Below, piece after piece: positions 28,863 to 41,778 of a DNA stretch of 64,000 nt. The notes under the pieces are model-generated. The model was not told where the DNA came from. It worked only from the letters and a program-made list of their open reading frames with translations, and ran no database searches. A program made the position numbers and the translations under genes. Each line of letters starts with the position of its first letter. Position 1 is the stretch's first letter. The stretch comes from Shewanella psychropiezotolerans (GTDB lineage: Bacteria; Pseudomonadota; Gammaproteobacteria; Enterobacterales; Shewanellaceae). The stretch is taken from the NCBI RefSeq assembly GCF_007197555.1, contig NZ_CP041614.1, positions 6,068,001-6,132,000 on the forward strand, read 5' to 3'.

Positions 28863-30085
28863 ATGTGGCAAAAACTCGAACCCTATCGCTCGTCCATCAT
28901 TTTACTTTCAGCTCTAGTTATCGGTGGTTGTGTCGGAGTCTTCGCCCCGAGTTTGCCCTTAAACTCAAACCTATAGGGCAAGTTTTCCTTAACTTGCTGT
29001 TTATGATAATTGTGCCACTCGTCGCCATCAGCGTGACCTCATCAATTGCGCGCATGACAGATTTAAAAAAGCTCGGCGTTATCCTAATCACTATATTGCT
29101 GGTATCGATTGTGATGGCAATTATTCCCGCTCTGTCCATAGTAGGGCTAGCACTGGCTTTTGACCCTTCTCAAGGTGTCATATTGGACCTTCATCAGAGC
29201 GTCGAAACGGGTTCAGACAGCATGGACTTTGTTGGACTGCTTACCACTAATGATTTTGTCGGCTTATTATCAAAATCGAATATTTTAGCTCTCATTATTA
29301 TGTCTGTGATTTCGGGTATTGCCATAGGTCAATCGGGTGAAGATGGGGTAAGAGTCTCCCGTATGCTCGACAGCCTTAATACTGTCATCATGAAGATAGT
29401 TTCCATTCTGATGGTAGCGGCCCCTGTGGGCTTAGGCGCCTACTTTGCCTCGACTATGGCGAGTCAGGATGCACATCTACTCAGTACCTTCGCCCGCGCT
29501 ATAGGCTTATTTTTTATCGCTGCAGTTACCTATTTTACCTTAGGCTCCACTTTCTATGCCTGGCTTGGTGGTGGAGTTAAGGGGGTTAGGCAATTCTGGA
29601 AACATGCTATCGAACCTTCGGTAACCGCCTTAGGCACCAGTTCTTCTCTTGCCACCCTACCGGTCAATATCCGTGCTGCGGGTAAGATGGGGATCAGAGA
29701 AGAAATTGCCGATATATGTTTGCCGCTACTCGTCAATTTAAATAAGGGCGGCGCCTCGATGACAACCGCACTTAAGATCGTCTTCATCTATTCACTTCTA
29801 GGCTTAGAATTTACCCCGGATGTATTTGCCATCACGATTTTGATTTCAGTGCTGTCAGCCTTCGTTATAGGTGGCGTGCCCGGTGGCGCATTTTTGGGTG
29901 AGATCTTTATTGTCACCACACTTGGCTTGCCTATTGAGGTCATTCCTATCCTAGTGATAATCGGCGCCGTTACCGATGCTCCAGCGACCTTAATCAACGT
30001 GATCCATGACCTTAATGCGACACAGATCATCGAGCGCATAAATGGTAAGCGATACGAAGACAAGTCGATTGAAAGTACACAATAG
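28863..30085 (+). pseudogene. Dicarboxylate/amino acid:cation symporter (DAACS), N-terminal frameshift
   Basis: From the ATG at 28863 the frame gives MWQKLEPYRSSIILLSALV and then GGCVGVFAP, a good first membrane helix, but leaves the coding frame after FAP. The rest (EFALKLKPIGQVFLNLLFM onward) is in the next frame from 28949 and open to 30085. One missing base at 28945-28949 joins them into a carrier of about 407 residues. Family motifs are the serine-rich GTSSSLATLPVNI and NLNKGGASMTTALKI. The family imports C4-dicarboxylates, glutamate or serine with Na+ or H+. A start at 28850 in the downstream frame would give an implausible N terminus (TRTLSLVHHFTFSSS). Confidence 0.8.
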
Positions 30086-30290
30086 CGATCAATTTTACTT
30101 CATTAGGATCATATCGGCTTCAAAAGAACTCCCACTGCGAGATACTTCATCGACATAACTAAGCTAGTCATTTCGATGAAGTATCCATGGTAAATCTTGA
30201 ATCTCTTACTCTGAAAAAATTTACTCATGATTTTTGCCTGAAAAAAAGCTAATCTTGAAGAGCATACAAATATGTAACAAAGGAACTTCT

Positions 30291-30836
30291 ATGCGCTTAT
30301 CTCTTACCATTTCCCTGCTATTTTTTACCCTATTCGCCCAAGCCACTGTGTATAAGTGGGTCGATAAAGACGGCAAGATACATTATTCGGATAAACCCAT
30401 CGAAAACTCTGAAGCCGTCGAGTTTAAGAGTAATACTCAAAACCAGATCAAGTTGCAGATGCCTAAGGCTAACGCTTCAGCTAGCAATGACGATCCCGAA
30501 TCGTTAACTCAGTATAATTTGAGTATCGCCTCTCCAGCCGAAGAGGAAACCATTCGGGATAACGAAGGCAAGATCACCATCATGGCTAGAATTTCCCCGG
30601 ATTTGGATACCAAACATGTATTGGTACTTCTAATGGATGGGGTTGTTGTTGGCACTCCACAAACCAGCCCTATATTTAGCCTCAAAGATATCGACAGAGG
30701 CGAGCATAGCTTTGTTATCAAGGCTGTTGCACAAAACGGCAAACAACTTGCATCAACACCTCCAAGAAAGATATACCTTCACAGAGCTATCATTAGTCGC
30801 CAGGGAACACCAACGCCTTTTGGCGGTGTAAACTAG
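30291..30836 (+). CDS. DUF4124-domain exported protein
   Basis: 181 residues from the ATG at 30291, which has AAGGA upstream and opens a clear signal peptide (MRLSLTISLLFFTLFAQA). The mature N terminus VYKWVDKDGKIHYSDKP is the DUF4124 signature, followed by a linker and a beta-rich domain (ITIMARISPDLDTKHVLVLL). Similar proteins are often found near ntrB in Shewanella-type genomes; their function is unknown. A longer frame from 30234 adds a basic stretch without a ribosome site. Confidence 0.83.
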   Translation: MRLSLTISLLFFTLFAQATVYKWVDKDGKIHYSDKPIENSEAVEFKSNTQNQIKLQMPKANASASNDDPESLTQYNLSIASPAEEETIRDNEGKITIMARISPDLDTKHVLVLLMDGVVVGTPQTSPIFSLKDIDRGEHSFVIKAVAQNGKQLASTPPRKIYLHRAIISRQGTPTPFGGVN

Positions 30837-30906
30837 AAAAGGCATTTATTTTAGATAGTTAGTCATAATCTAGATATAAAACACTCAGTGAAGGGTATTG
30901 CACGGC

Positions 30907-30921
30907 GCACCAAAATGGTGC
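30907..30921 (+). promoter_or_regulatory. NtrC binding site upstream of ntrB
   Basis: GCACCAAAATGGTGC is a perfect palindromic match to the NtrC consensus, 35 bases before the chosen ntrB start. A second half-match (GATGGTGCAT) follows at 30928-30937. A site this close to the gene fits autoregulation of ntrBC. Confidence 0.82.
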
Positions 30922-30956
30922 ACTGTGATGGTGCATCGAATTTGCTGGGAGCTCTA

Positions 30957-32000
30957 ATGGATCTGAAACACCTGTTCAATAACCTTGTTACCGCAGTCAT
31001 GGTCATAGATGTAGATCTTAGGTTATGTTATGCCAATGCTGCAGCCGAGCAGTTATTAGGCGTCAGCAGCCATCGCTTAACTGAGCATTCTCTTGCAGAT
31101 AACTTTCAAGTCTTAGGCGTAAGTACACAAATACTCAGTAATGCAATCAGGGATAATCAGGGGTTAACCGTCAACACTGCACCTCTAGTGACACTTGATA
31201 ATCAACATCATACTGTGGATATAACCTTAACCCCATTAGAAGATGAGCAAGGTTTAGGCCTGCTCGAATTGAGACAGGTAGATCAGCAACGCCGAATTCA
31301 TCAGCAATTGACTCTCGACGCGCAGCAACAGGCAGCACAATATCTAGTGCGTAATTTGGCGCACGAAATAAAAAATCCATTAGGTGGACTTAGGGGGGCG
31401 GCCCAACTGCTTTCTCGTGAACTACATGACCCCGAACTAAATGAGTTCACCGACATGATTATCGAGCAAGCCGATAGATTAAGAAATCTCGTCGATCGCT
31501 TGCTTGGGCCGCAGAAGCCCACCCAACATACACTGCATAATATTCATGAAGTAATTCAAAAAGTGCTTAAACTTGTCACCATGGCACTGCCGGAAAACAT
31601 TCAATTCAAGCAAGACTACGACCCCTCAATTCCAGATATAAATATGGATCCGGAGCAACTTCAACAAGCTGTGCTTAATATTATGCAAAATGCGGTTCAG
31701 GCCTTGGAAGGTATTGATGGCAATATAACCATAAAGACACGCACCCAACACCAAGTCACTATTGGCACCCAGAGGCATAAAATCGTGATTGCCTTGTCTA
31801 TAATCGATAATGGCCCAGGCATCAAACCTGAGCTCATGGATACCTTGTTTTATCCTATGGTAACAGGCAGAGCTCAAGGCTCAGGCTTAGGTTTGTCCAT
31901 ATCCCATAACTTTGCCAGATTGCATGGTGGAAGAATCGACTGTGATTCGAAGCCTGGAGAAACCGAGTTTACAATTTTACTGCCAATAAAAACCACATAA
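30957..32000 (+). CDS. ntrB: Nitrogen regulation sensor histidine kinase NtrB (GlnL)
   Basis: 347 residues from the ATG at 30957, close to the enteric length of 349, with GGGAG just upstream. A frame from 30888 would run through the NtrC operator, so it is rejected. A PAS domain (FNNLVTAVMVIDVDLRLCYA) is followed by the H-box NLAHEIKNPLGGLRGAAQLL with His136. The N box is QQAVLNIMQNAVQAL and the G boxes are DNGPGI and GSGLGLSIS. It phosphorylates or dephosphorylates NtrC according to PII state. No membrane segment is present. ntrC starts 70 bases downstream. Confidence 0.95.
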   Translation: MDLKHLFNNLVTAVMVIDVDLRLCYANAAAEQLLGVSSHRLTEHSLADNFQVLGVSTQILSNAIRDNQGLTVNTAPLVTLDNQHHTVDITLTPLEDEQGLGLLELRQVDQQRRIHQQLTLDAQQQAAQYLVRNLAHEIKNPLGGLRGAAQLLSRELHDPELNEFTDMIIEQADRLRNLVDRLLGPQKPTQHTLHNIHEVIQKVLKLVTMALPENIQFKQDYDPSIPDINMDPEQLQQAVLNIMQNAVQALEGIDGNITIKTRTQHQVTIGTQRHKIVIALSIIDNGPGIKPELMDTLFYPMVTGRAQGSGLGLSISHNFARLHGGRIDCDSKPGETEFTILLPIKTT

Positions 32001-32070
32001 AAGACAGCGGTAAAAAGATGACAAGAAGCACAACACCAATAAAAATTGAAGAGCATCACGGGAGAGCAGT

Positions 32071-33480
32071 ATGACGGAGCAAGTTTGGGTACTCGATGAC
32101 GACAGCTCTATTCGTTGGGTCGTAGAAAGAGCATTGAAAGGGGCAAAGATCTCTTCGGCAAGCTTTGCCGCGGCTGAGTCTCTATGGGAAGCACTGGAAC
32201 TGTCACAACCTAAGGTGATCATTTCAGATATACGCATGCCTGGCACGGATGGACTCACTCTATTAGAGAGGCTTCAAGCTCACTATCCTAATATTCCAGT
32301 CATCATAATGACTGCTCATTCTGACCTGGATAGTGCGGTGAGTGCATATCAAGCTGGTGCCTTCGAATATTTACCTAAACCATTCGATATCGATGAAGCC
32401 GTAACCTTAGTCGAACGAGCATTAACTCACTCTACAGACCAAACTATAAATACGGTAGAAGAGATACAAGTTAAAGCCCCTGAAATTATTGGTGAAGCAC
32501 CAGCTATGCAGGAGGTATTTCGTGCGATAGGTCGTTTATCACGATCTTCTATTAGCGTACTCATCAACGGACAGTCAGGCACAGGTAAAGAGCTAGTCGC
32601 CAGCGCACTGCACAAACACAGTCCACGAAAAGATAAACCCTTTATTGCCATCAATATGGCTGCCATCCCCAAAGATCTGATCGAATCTGAACTCTTTGGC
32701 CATGAGAAGGGCGCCTTTACCGGTGCAGCAGGAGTCAGACAGGGCAGATTCGAACAGGCTAATGGTGGCACACTCTTTCTCGATGAAATTGGTGACATGC
32801 CTCTGGATGTTCAAACCCGATTACTCAGAGTGTTAGCAGATGGTCAGTTCTATCGTGTCGGCGGCCACTCACCAGTACAAGTCGATGTGAGAATAATAGC
32901 CGCTACCCATCAAGATTTAGAGCTGTTAGTACAAAAGGGAGGTTTCAGAGAAGATCTCTATCATAGGCTAAATGTGATTAAGGTCCACCTTCCCCCATTG
33001 TCACAACGAAGGGAAGACATCCCTCAACTCGCCAGACATTTTCTTTCATCGGCCGCTAAAGAGATAGCAGTCGAACCTAAGATCCTGACTGCAGAAACAG
33101 CCGAAAAACTCTCAGAACTACCTTGGCCGGGTAATGTCCGCCAACTTGAAAATACTTGTCGTTGGCTCATGGTTATGGCATCGGGACAAGAGATACTACC
33201 TCAAGATCTTCCTCCCGAACTGCTTAAGGAGCAAAACCAAGCCAAAAATCAATCATCGGGAGATCCAGCGAATTGGCAAGAGTCATTAAAACTTTGGATT
33301 GATGAACGACTCAGTGCAGGTGAAAATAATCTCCTCACCGAAGTACAACCCGCATTCGAGCGCATATTACTGGAAACGGCGCTGGCCCACACCAATGGTC
33401 ATAAACAGGAAGCCGCCAAGCGACTCGGCTGGGGACGTAACACCCTCACCCGCAAGCTAAAAGAACTCTCGATGGATTAA
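32071..33480 (+). CDS. ntrC: Nitrogen regulation response regulator NtrC (GlnG)
   Basis: 469 residues, identical in length to enteric NtrC. The receiver domain has Asp53 as phosphoacceptor (VIISDIRMPGTDG). The AAA+ domain has Walker A GQSGTGKELVA, the sigma-54-contacting GAFTGA loop and Walker B GGTLFLDEIGDMP. The C terminus is a Fis-like helix-turn-helix (GHKQEAAKRLGWGRNTLTRK). It activates sigma-54 promoters when nitrogen is short; the sites at glnA and ntrB in this window are its likely targets. Confidence 0.97.
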   Translation: MTEQVWVLDDDSSIRWVVERALKGAKISSASFAAAESLWEALELSQPKVIISDIRMPGTDGLTLLERLQAHYPNIPVIIMTAHSDLDSAVSAYQAGAFEYLPKPFDIDEAVTLVERALTHSTDQTINTVEEIQVKAPEIIGEAPAMQEVFRAIGRLSRSSISVLINGQSGTGKELVASALHKHSPRKDKPFIAINMAAIPKDLIESELFGHEKGAFTGAAGVRQGRFEQANGGTLFLDEIGDMPLDVQTRLLRVLADGQFYRVGGHSPVQVDVRIIAATHQDLELLVQKGGFREDLYHRLNVIKVHLPPLSQRREDIPQLARHFLSSAAKEIAVEPKILTAETAEKLSELPWPGNVRQLENTCRWLMVMASGQEILPQDLPPELLKEQNQAKNQSSGDPANWQESLKLWIDERLSAGENNLLTEVQPAFERILLETALAHTNGHKQEAAKRLGWGRNTLTRKLKELSMD

Positions 33481-33505
33481 CGACTTCCTTCCAAAAAAAC
33501 ACTCA

Positions 33506-33532
33506 AGCCTACAAATAAATGTAGGCTTTTTT
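33506..33532 (+). terminator. Terminator of ntrBC
   Basis: AGCCTACA at 33506-33513 pairs with TGTAGGCT at 33520-33527, then T residues. Confidence 0.9.
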
Positions 33533-33623
33533 ATGCCTAGAGCTTAGGGAAGAAACTGGTTCTTTGAATCCAGAGTATTTGGCTCTCGTAGATGTCTGGA
33601 CTATTGCCCGGTTTCGAAGTGCT

Positions 33624-33675
33624 TTATTGATACCACTATTGCCTGGAAATGACCTACGACCCACATGGATGTGGG
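33624..33675 (-). repeat. 5S-derived fragment A
   Basis: GCCTGGAAATGACCTAC at 33641-33657 equals the 3' end of the 5S gene at 34356. The 17 bases before it (33624-33640) are shared with fragment B. It runs on into the palindrome CCCACATGGATGTGGG (33660-33675), whose reverse strand has a CATCC core. Confidence 0.75.
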
Positions 33676-33762
33676 AAGTGTCACTTATACACGACTGAAA
33701 GGATTCAGGAGGTAGAGTAACGCATGGAGCAGTTACCGAGGAGCATATCAGTGACCTCGCAT

Positions 33763-33794
33763 AGTCCACAAAGTTGACACATGGGGGTGAAATT
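33763..33794 (-). repeat. 32-base block shared with 34091-34122
   Basis: Contains GTCCAC-AAA-GTTGAC followed by ACATGGGGGTGAAATT. 30 of 32 bases match the later copy. The CATGGGG part resembles the 5S helix near its 3' end. Confidence 0.75.
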
Positions 33795-33834
33795 CAGGTG
33801 TTCTGGATGCGCAGGAACAAAAAGCGGAGGCGCA

Positions 33835-33887
33835 TTATTGATACCACTACCGCCTAGAAATGACCTACCTCACATGGGGGGAGACAG
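33835..33887 (-). repeat. 5S-derived fragment B
   Basis: The stretch 33835-33868 matches 33624-33657 at 31 of 34 positions. It continues CTCACATGGGG-like into GGAGACAGTGTG, recalling the true 5S GGAGACCCCACAC. Beyond it, 33887-33920 holds a further hairpin around TACGCAGTAC. Confidence 0.72.
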
Positions 33888-34008
33888 TGTGCTTAATGTA
33901 CGCAGTACATTGCACTGTCGTAGCGCGCAGCAGCTTTGCTGCAAGCTGGGGACCCCGCTCAGCGGCGAGTCGACATCGAGCGTAGCTCCTTCGCGGAGCG
34001 TATATACG

Positions 34009-34042
34009 AAAAAATCCCCAACACTAAGTGCTGGGGATTTAT
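34009..34042 (-). terminator. Terminator within the 5S-derived array
   Basis: TCCCCA at 34015-34020 pairs with TGGGGA at 34032-34037, extended by CAC/GTG. On the minus strand it is followed by six T residues (34009-34014). It lies directly after fragment C in the direction of rRNA transcription. Confidence 0.75.
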
Positions 34043-34067
34043 CGACTCTCTTTACGAGAAATTAGGC

Positions 34068-34122
34068 GCCTGGAAATGACCTACTCTCGTAGTCCACGAA
34101 GTGGACACATGGGGGTGAAATT
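34068..34122 (-). repeat. 5S-derived fragment C
   Basis: GCCTGGAAATGACCTACTCTC (34068-34088) equals the 5S 3' end. It is then interrupted by the hairpin GTCCAC-GAA-GTGGAC (34092-34106), after which CATGGGG resumes. The block 34091-34122 is shared with 33763-33794. Confidence 0.78.
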
Positions 34123-34313
34123 ACGGCGATTTGAATACGTAGTATTCAGCCCTAATTGAACGCGGAGAAACTTCGTTTCGTAGCGGGAGAGCCCGCTCAG
34201 CGGCGGGGCGACATCGGGGGTAGGCATTCATGCCTTCCTAAGTGGATAAGTCACCTGATATCTGTACCGGTAAGTTCGAGCTATTCAGCCAAACTTTATT
34301 AAATCCCAGACGC

Positions 34314-34344
34314 AAAAAAGCCACCTTATTCAGGTGGCTTTTTC
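34314..34344 (-). terminator. rRNA operon terminator
   Basis: GCCACCT at 34320-34326 pairs with AGGTGGC at 34332-34338, with six A residues before it (a T run on the minus strand) and five T residues after it. It lies 12 bases past the 5S 3' end. Confidence 0.9.
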
Positions 34345-34355
34345 ACTTAATGAGC

Positions 34356-34471
34356 GCCTGGAAATGACCTACTCTCACATGGGGAGACCCCACACTACCA
34401 TCGGCGCGATTGCGTTTCACTTCTGAGTTCGAGATGGATTCAGGTGGGGCCACAATGCTATGGTTTCCAGA
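34356..34471 (-). rRNA. rrf: 5S ribosomal RNA
   Basis: The reverse strand reads TCTGGAAACCATAGCATTGT at its 5' end and ends GTAGGTCATTTCCAGGC. The internal CACCTGAATCCATCTCGAAC and CGATGGTAGTGTGGGGTCTC blocks are those of bacterial 5S. Length about 116, with paired ends. It is last in the rRNA operon, followed by a terminator; three degenerate 3'-end copies lie beyond it. Ends are set by comparison with the known family pattern. Confidence 0.95.
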
Positions 34472-34636
34472 CTAATTTGGTAAATTTAGAAAGCTTATAA
34501 ATAATTGGGTTTAGTACACGGATGTACTGTATGTCATAAATGCAGGAGCATTTTATGACCAACTTAAATCAAGTTCGTATTCTTTTGTGCTTATGAAGTA
34601 ATACACACACTAACTACACAAACCCATCTGGGTTGT

Positions 34637-37541
<2,905 letters not shown>

Positions 37542-37887
37542 ATACAACCCACATAGGACTGTATCGCAACTAATGGTGTTTACTTTCGCCAAAAGAATAC
37601 TCATGACCCAATCGTTAAAGACCTCTTATACAAGAAGCTCTAATGAAAGAGTCGGCACTTGATTTAAGTGTTTGAGAACTCAATTATTTATTTTTCGCGC
37701 TAATGCTATTAACCACTGCAATCCTTACCTCTTACGAAGTAGCTTTTACAATAGTCCCTTTCACATTAACACTATCAGCTTTCCAAATTTTTAAAGAACA
37801 AACAACACCGTTAAGGTGTGTTTCTTGCTCTAACAAGAACAAGTTATCTGTGTGAACACTCAGCAAATATTGAGTTAGTCGTATAGG
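37542..37887 (-). other. 16S-23S internal transcribed spacer without tRNA
   Basis: 346 bases. I see no tRNA cloverleaf: no GGTTCGAATC-type T-loop and no CCA end. A boxA-like antitermination element (TTGTTCTTTAAAAA on the minus strand) lies at about 37786-37803, before the 23S gene. Confidence 0.8.
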
Positions 37888-39431
<1,544 letters not shown>

Positions 39432-39680
39432 AAAGTTTTTTTGATGCATCCTCTTTCGAAGATGACATCGGCTCAATGAATTATACTGTTGCTTTGTTTT
39501 CCACTTTCTTTTCACGAAGAGAAGAAGTGAAACCAAAACTATACATATTGATCCGAACTAAGTTCGAATCTATGAACACTCATTCATTGAGTAATATTTT
39601 GATTGCCGACATTCCGAAGAACAGAAGGCAATTTCGAATAACTCAATACCTGTGAGTGTCCACACAGATTTCTTGTTTTG

Positions 39681-39695
39681 AATTGTTAAAGAGCT
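39681..39695 (-). promoter_or_regulatory. boxA antitermination element of the rrn leader
   Basis: The minus strand reads AGCTCTTTAACAATT, close to the boxA core (TGCTCTTTAACA) that recruits Nus factors in rRNA leaders. It lies 250 bases upstream of the 16S gene. Confidence 0.8.
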
Positions 39696-39779
39696 GGTGC
39701 TTGGTAGCACCGCCGGTAGACGCTAGGTCGCTGGCTTTTACTTACTTCCCAAGGCGTTCCGCCTTGGCTAGGGATGCGT

Positions 39780-39807
39780 ATTCTACACTTCCCGTTGTTG
39801 GCGTCAA
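39780..39807 (-). promoter_or_regulatory. rrn promoter P2
   Basis: Minus strand: TTGACG (39807-39802), 16 bases, TAGAAT (39785-39780). An A/T-rich UP-like stretch precedes it. Confidence 0.75.
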
Positions 39808-39926
39808 GGGCTTTTAAAAATTTAATTCCTATCGTTTAAAACGAAGAAAAAAACAAGCTTACTTATTGCCCTGACTGCGTTTCAGCTTCGTTTAAGAAGA
39901 CTGGTTTGCCGTGTCAGTGGATGCGC

Positions 39927-39954
39927 ATTATAGGGATGTCAGCCCAGAGCGCAA
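39927..39954 (-). promoter_or_regulatory. rrn promoter P1
   Basis: Minus strand: TTGCGC (39954-39949), 16 bases, TATAAT (39932-39927), followed by a GC-rich discriminator (GCGC) typical of stringently controlled rRNA promoters. The rest of 39432-40152 is leader and spacer; I see no gene in it. Confidence 0.8.
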
Positions 39955-40068
39955 GGGCTATTTACAAGAATATTCCAATTAACTTAATGACCGCATATTT
40001 ATCAATCGAAACGGTGATTAATAGCACTCAGACCGCCTCTTTAACAGTCACTACTGGATTCAAAACAC

Positions 40069-40093
40069 AAAAAAGGGACCTAAGGTCCCTTTT
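40069..40093 (-). terminator. Terminator of the ccmFGH unit
   Basis: GGGACC at 40075-40080 pairs with GGTCCC at 40084-40089. The minus strand has six T residues after it. It separates the ccm genes from the rRNA promoters. Confidence 0.85.
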
Positions 40094-40152
40094 AAAGAAG
40101 TGATAATGCCAACTCGTGCTTTATCAATATAGATATTTCTATATTTGGTGGT

Positions 40153-40734
40153 CTATATAGGTTTATCTATAAAGCTCTGGATCAATTCAACCGCTTTCTC
40201 ATCATCCCAGTCTACAAAGGTGCGTACAAAAGCAATTAGCTCACCTTCTTCATTTAAGATAAATGTCGCGGGAATAGTGTCGAGTGGGAACACCTGACCT
40301 AACTGCTGCTTCTCATCATAATAAGACGTGAAGCCTTCCATTCCTAACTCTTTAAGGAAAGGTTCAACTTGGGCTTTCCCCTCTAAATCAATAGAAATAG
40401 GTAAGACTTCGAATTTTGCTTTATCGAACTTAGATGATAAGCGTTCTATTGCAGGTAATTCACGCACACATGGTGGGCACCAAGTCGCCCACATGTTAAC
40501 CATGATAACCTTGCCTCGATATTGACTGAAGTCCACAGGCTTACCATTGGCATCACTGAACGGAACAACATCGATTGGATAGGTTTCAGGCAATACACTG
40601 ATAAGGTCTATACTCGACTGAGCAACCCCTTCGTCTTTTTTGTGCATCCCTGGATACGCCATAGCCGCACCGATAGATAATGAAGTGAGTGCTAACAGAG
40701 AAACTGTTAGCACTTTAGTCAAACCTTTATTCAT
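40153..40734 (-). CDS. TlpA/ResA-like thioredoxin, periplasmic
   Basis: 193 residues with a signal peptide (TVSLLALTSLSIGAAMA). The redox motif is WATWCPPCVRELP. A cis-proline region (LDTIPATFILNEEG) follows, as in TlpA/ResA folds. Its start overlaps the ccmH stop by four bases, so it belongs to the cytochrome c maturation unit. It probably reduces apocytochrome or CcmH cysteines alongside the DsbE-type protein; the exact partner is inferred. Confidence 0.87.
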   Translation of the reverse strand: MNKGLTKVLTVSLLALTSLSIGAAMAYPGMHKKDEGVAQSSIDLISVLPETYPIDVVPFSDANGKPVDFSQYRGKVIMVNMWATWCPPCVRELPAIERLSSKFDKAKFEVLPISIDLEGKAQVEPFLKELGMEGFTSYYDEKQQLGQVFPLDTIPATFILNEEGELIAFVRTFVDWDDEKAVELIQSFIDKPI

Positions 40735-41210
40735 TGGTCGTCTCGATTGAGTAACCTGTCTAACTCTTTCTGCTCTTCGGCGCTGATATCTTGCTCTTCG
40801 ACTTGAGAGATACGCTGTTTACGTACGAAGAAGAAACCGATAAGTAAGCCAACGACTAATAACCCGAAAGGACCTAACCATAAGACATATGTTTTGGGTT
40901 CCATTCTCGGCTTATAGAGGACGAAATCACCATAGCGACTAGTCATAAACTCTATCACTTCGTCATAGTCTTTCCCGGCATCAACCATCTGGTAAACTTC
41001 GAGACGAAGATCCTGAGCTACCGGCGAATTAGAATCGATTAAATTTTGATTCTGACACTGAGGGCAACGAAGTGAGTGCGCTAGTTCCAGCGCTCGCTTC
41101 TGGTTTTCTACTGACTTGAACTCATAGGTATCAACTGGCGTCGCATAAACTGATATCACAGTTAATGACAGGAGTATTGCTCCCATGAGTTTGAATACTG
41201 ATTTCATCAT
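40731..41210 (-). CDS. ccmH: Cytochrome c maturation protein CcmH
   Basis: 159 residues with a signal peptide. The family motif LRCPQCQNQNLIDSNSPVA (redox CxxC) is followed by RLEVYQMVDAGKDYDEVIEF and MTSRYGDFVLY. A membrane anchor comes next (TYVLWLGPFGLLVVGLLIGF). This is the short CcmH form; the TPR partner is encoded separately as ccmI on the plus strand. It keeps apocytochrome cysteines reduced for haem ligation. It overlaps both neighbours by four bases. Confidence 0.94.
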   Translation of the reverse strand: MMKSVFKLMGAILLSLTVISVYATPVDTYEFKSVENQKRALELAHSLRCPQCQNQNLIDSNSPVAQDLRLEVYQMVDAGKDYDEVIEFMTSRYGDFVLYKPRMEPKTYVLWLGPFGLLVVGLLIGFFFVRKQRISQVEEQDISAEEQKELDRLLNRDDQ

Positions 41211-41761
41211 GAAGCTCCCTCCTGCTTTGCAACGGCTTGCAGCTGTTTAATCATTGGCAGCAATGTCTCATTCCATACGCGCTGATCAATTGGGCCTGCA
41301 TATCTGAACCTGATGATACCGTTGTGATCAACTAAGAAGCTTTCAGGCGCGCCATAAACACCAAGATCCAGACCGAGACGCCCGTCATGATCGAAAATAT
41401 TCTTAGTATAGGGATCTCCCTGCCTATTCAATTCTCGAATCGCCAGTGCCCGTTCATCACGGTAATTAATACCATAGATAGGTAAAGTATTCTGTCTTGC
41501 AAAACGCATCAGATAAGGGTGCTCGTATTTACACGATGGGCACCATGTCGCCCATACGTTTAATAATGACACTTTACCTTTCAAGGTTTCATTTGTGATT
41601 ATCTCGCTACTATCTTCCAAACGCTCTAACTGAAAAACCGGGATAGGTTTTCCTTCGAGAGCCGAATCTAATTGTTGTGGGTTGAGGAAGAGTCCCTTAT
41701 AAAGGAACGCTCCCATACCCATCACTAAGATCAGTGGAATAAATAATACCAGCTTCTTCAT
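41207..41761 (-). CDS. ccmG: Thiol:disulfide interchange protein CcmG/DsbE
   Basis: 184 residues with an N-terminal membrane anchor (LVLFIPLILVMGMGAFLY), a periplasmic thioredoxin fold and the motif WATWCPSCKYEHP. The GxNYRDE and GAPESFLVDHNGIIRFRYAG segments are typical of DsbE. It passes electrons from DsbD toward CcmH and apocytochrome c. It begins 17 bases after the ccmF stop and overlaps ccmH. Confidence 0.93.
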   Translation of the reverse strand: MKKLVLFIPLILVMGMGAFLYKGLFLNPQQLDSALEGKPIPVFQLERLEDSSEIITNETLKGKVSLLNVWATWCPSCKYEHPYLMRFARQNTLPIYGINYRDERALAIRELNRQGDPYTKNIFDHDGRLGLDLGVYGAPESFLVDHNGIIRFRYAGPIDQRVWNETLLPMIKQLQAVAKQEGAS

Positions 41762-41778
41762 ACTTGCCCCAATTCAAG

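Noticed and set aside
28850..28948. The N terminus of the symporter from the ATG at 28850
   Set aside because: Gives a polar, non-family N terminus; the ATG at 28863 with a one-base correction gives a proper first helix.
33781..34065. A 94-codon frame in the post-5S region
   Set aside because: It is made of the repeated 5S-derived blocks and hairpins; composition is not protein-like.
33624..34122. CRISPR array
   Set aside because: Repeat spacing is over 200 bases, the repeats are degenerate 5S ends, and no cas genes are present.
37542..37887. A tRNA in the 16S-23S spacer
   Set aside because: No cloverleaf pattern or T-loop sequence could be found by eye.
39906..40103. A 65-codon frame between the rrn promoters and ccm genes
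   Set aside because: It covers promoter P1 and the ccm terminator.
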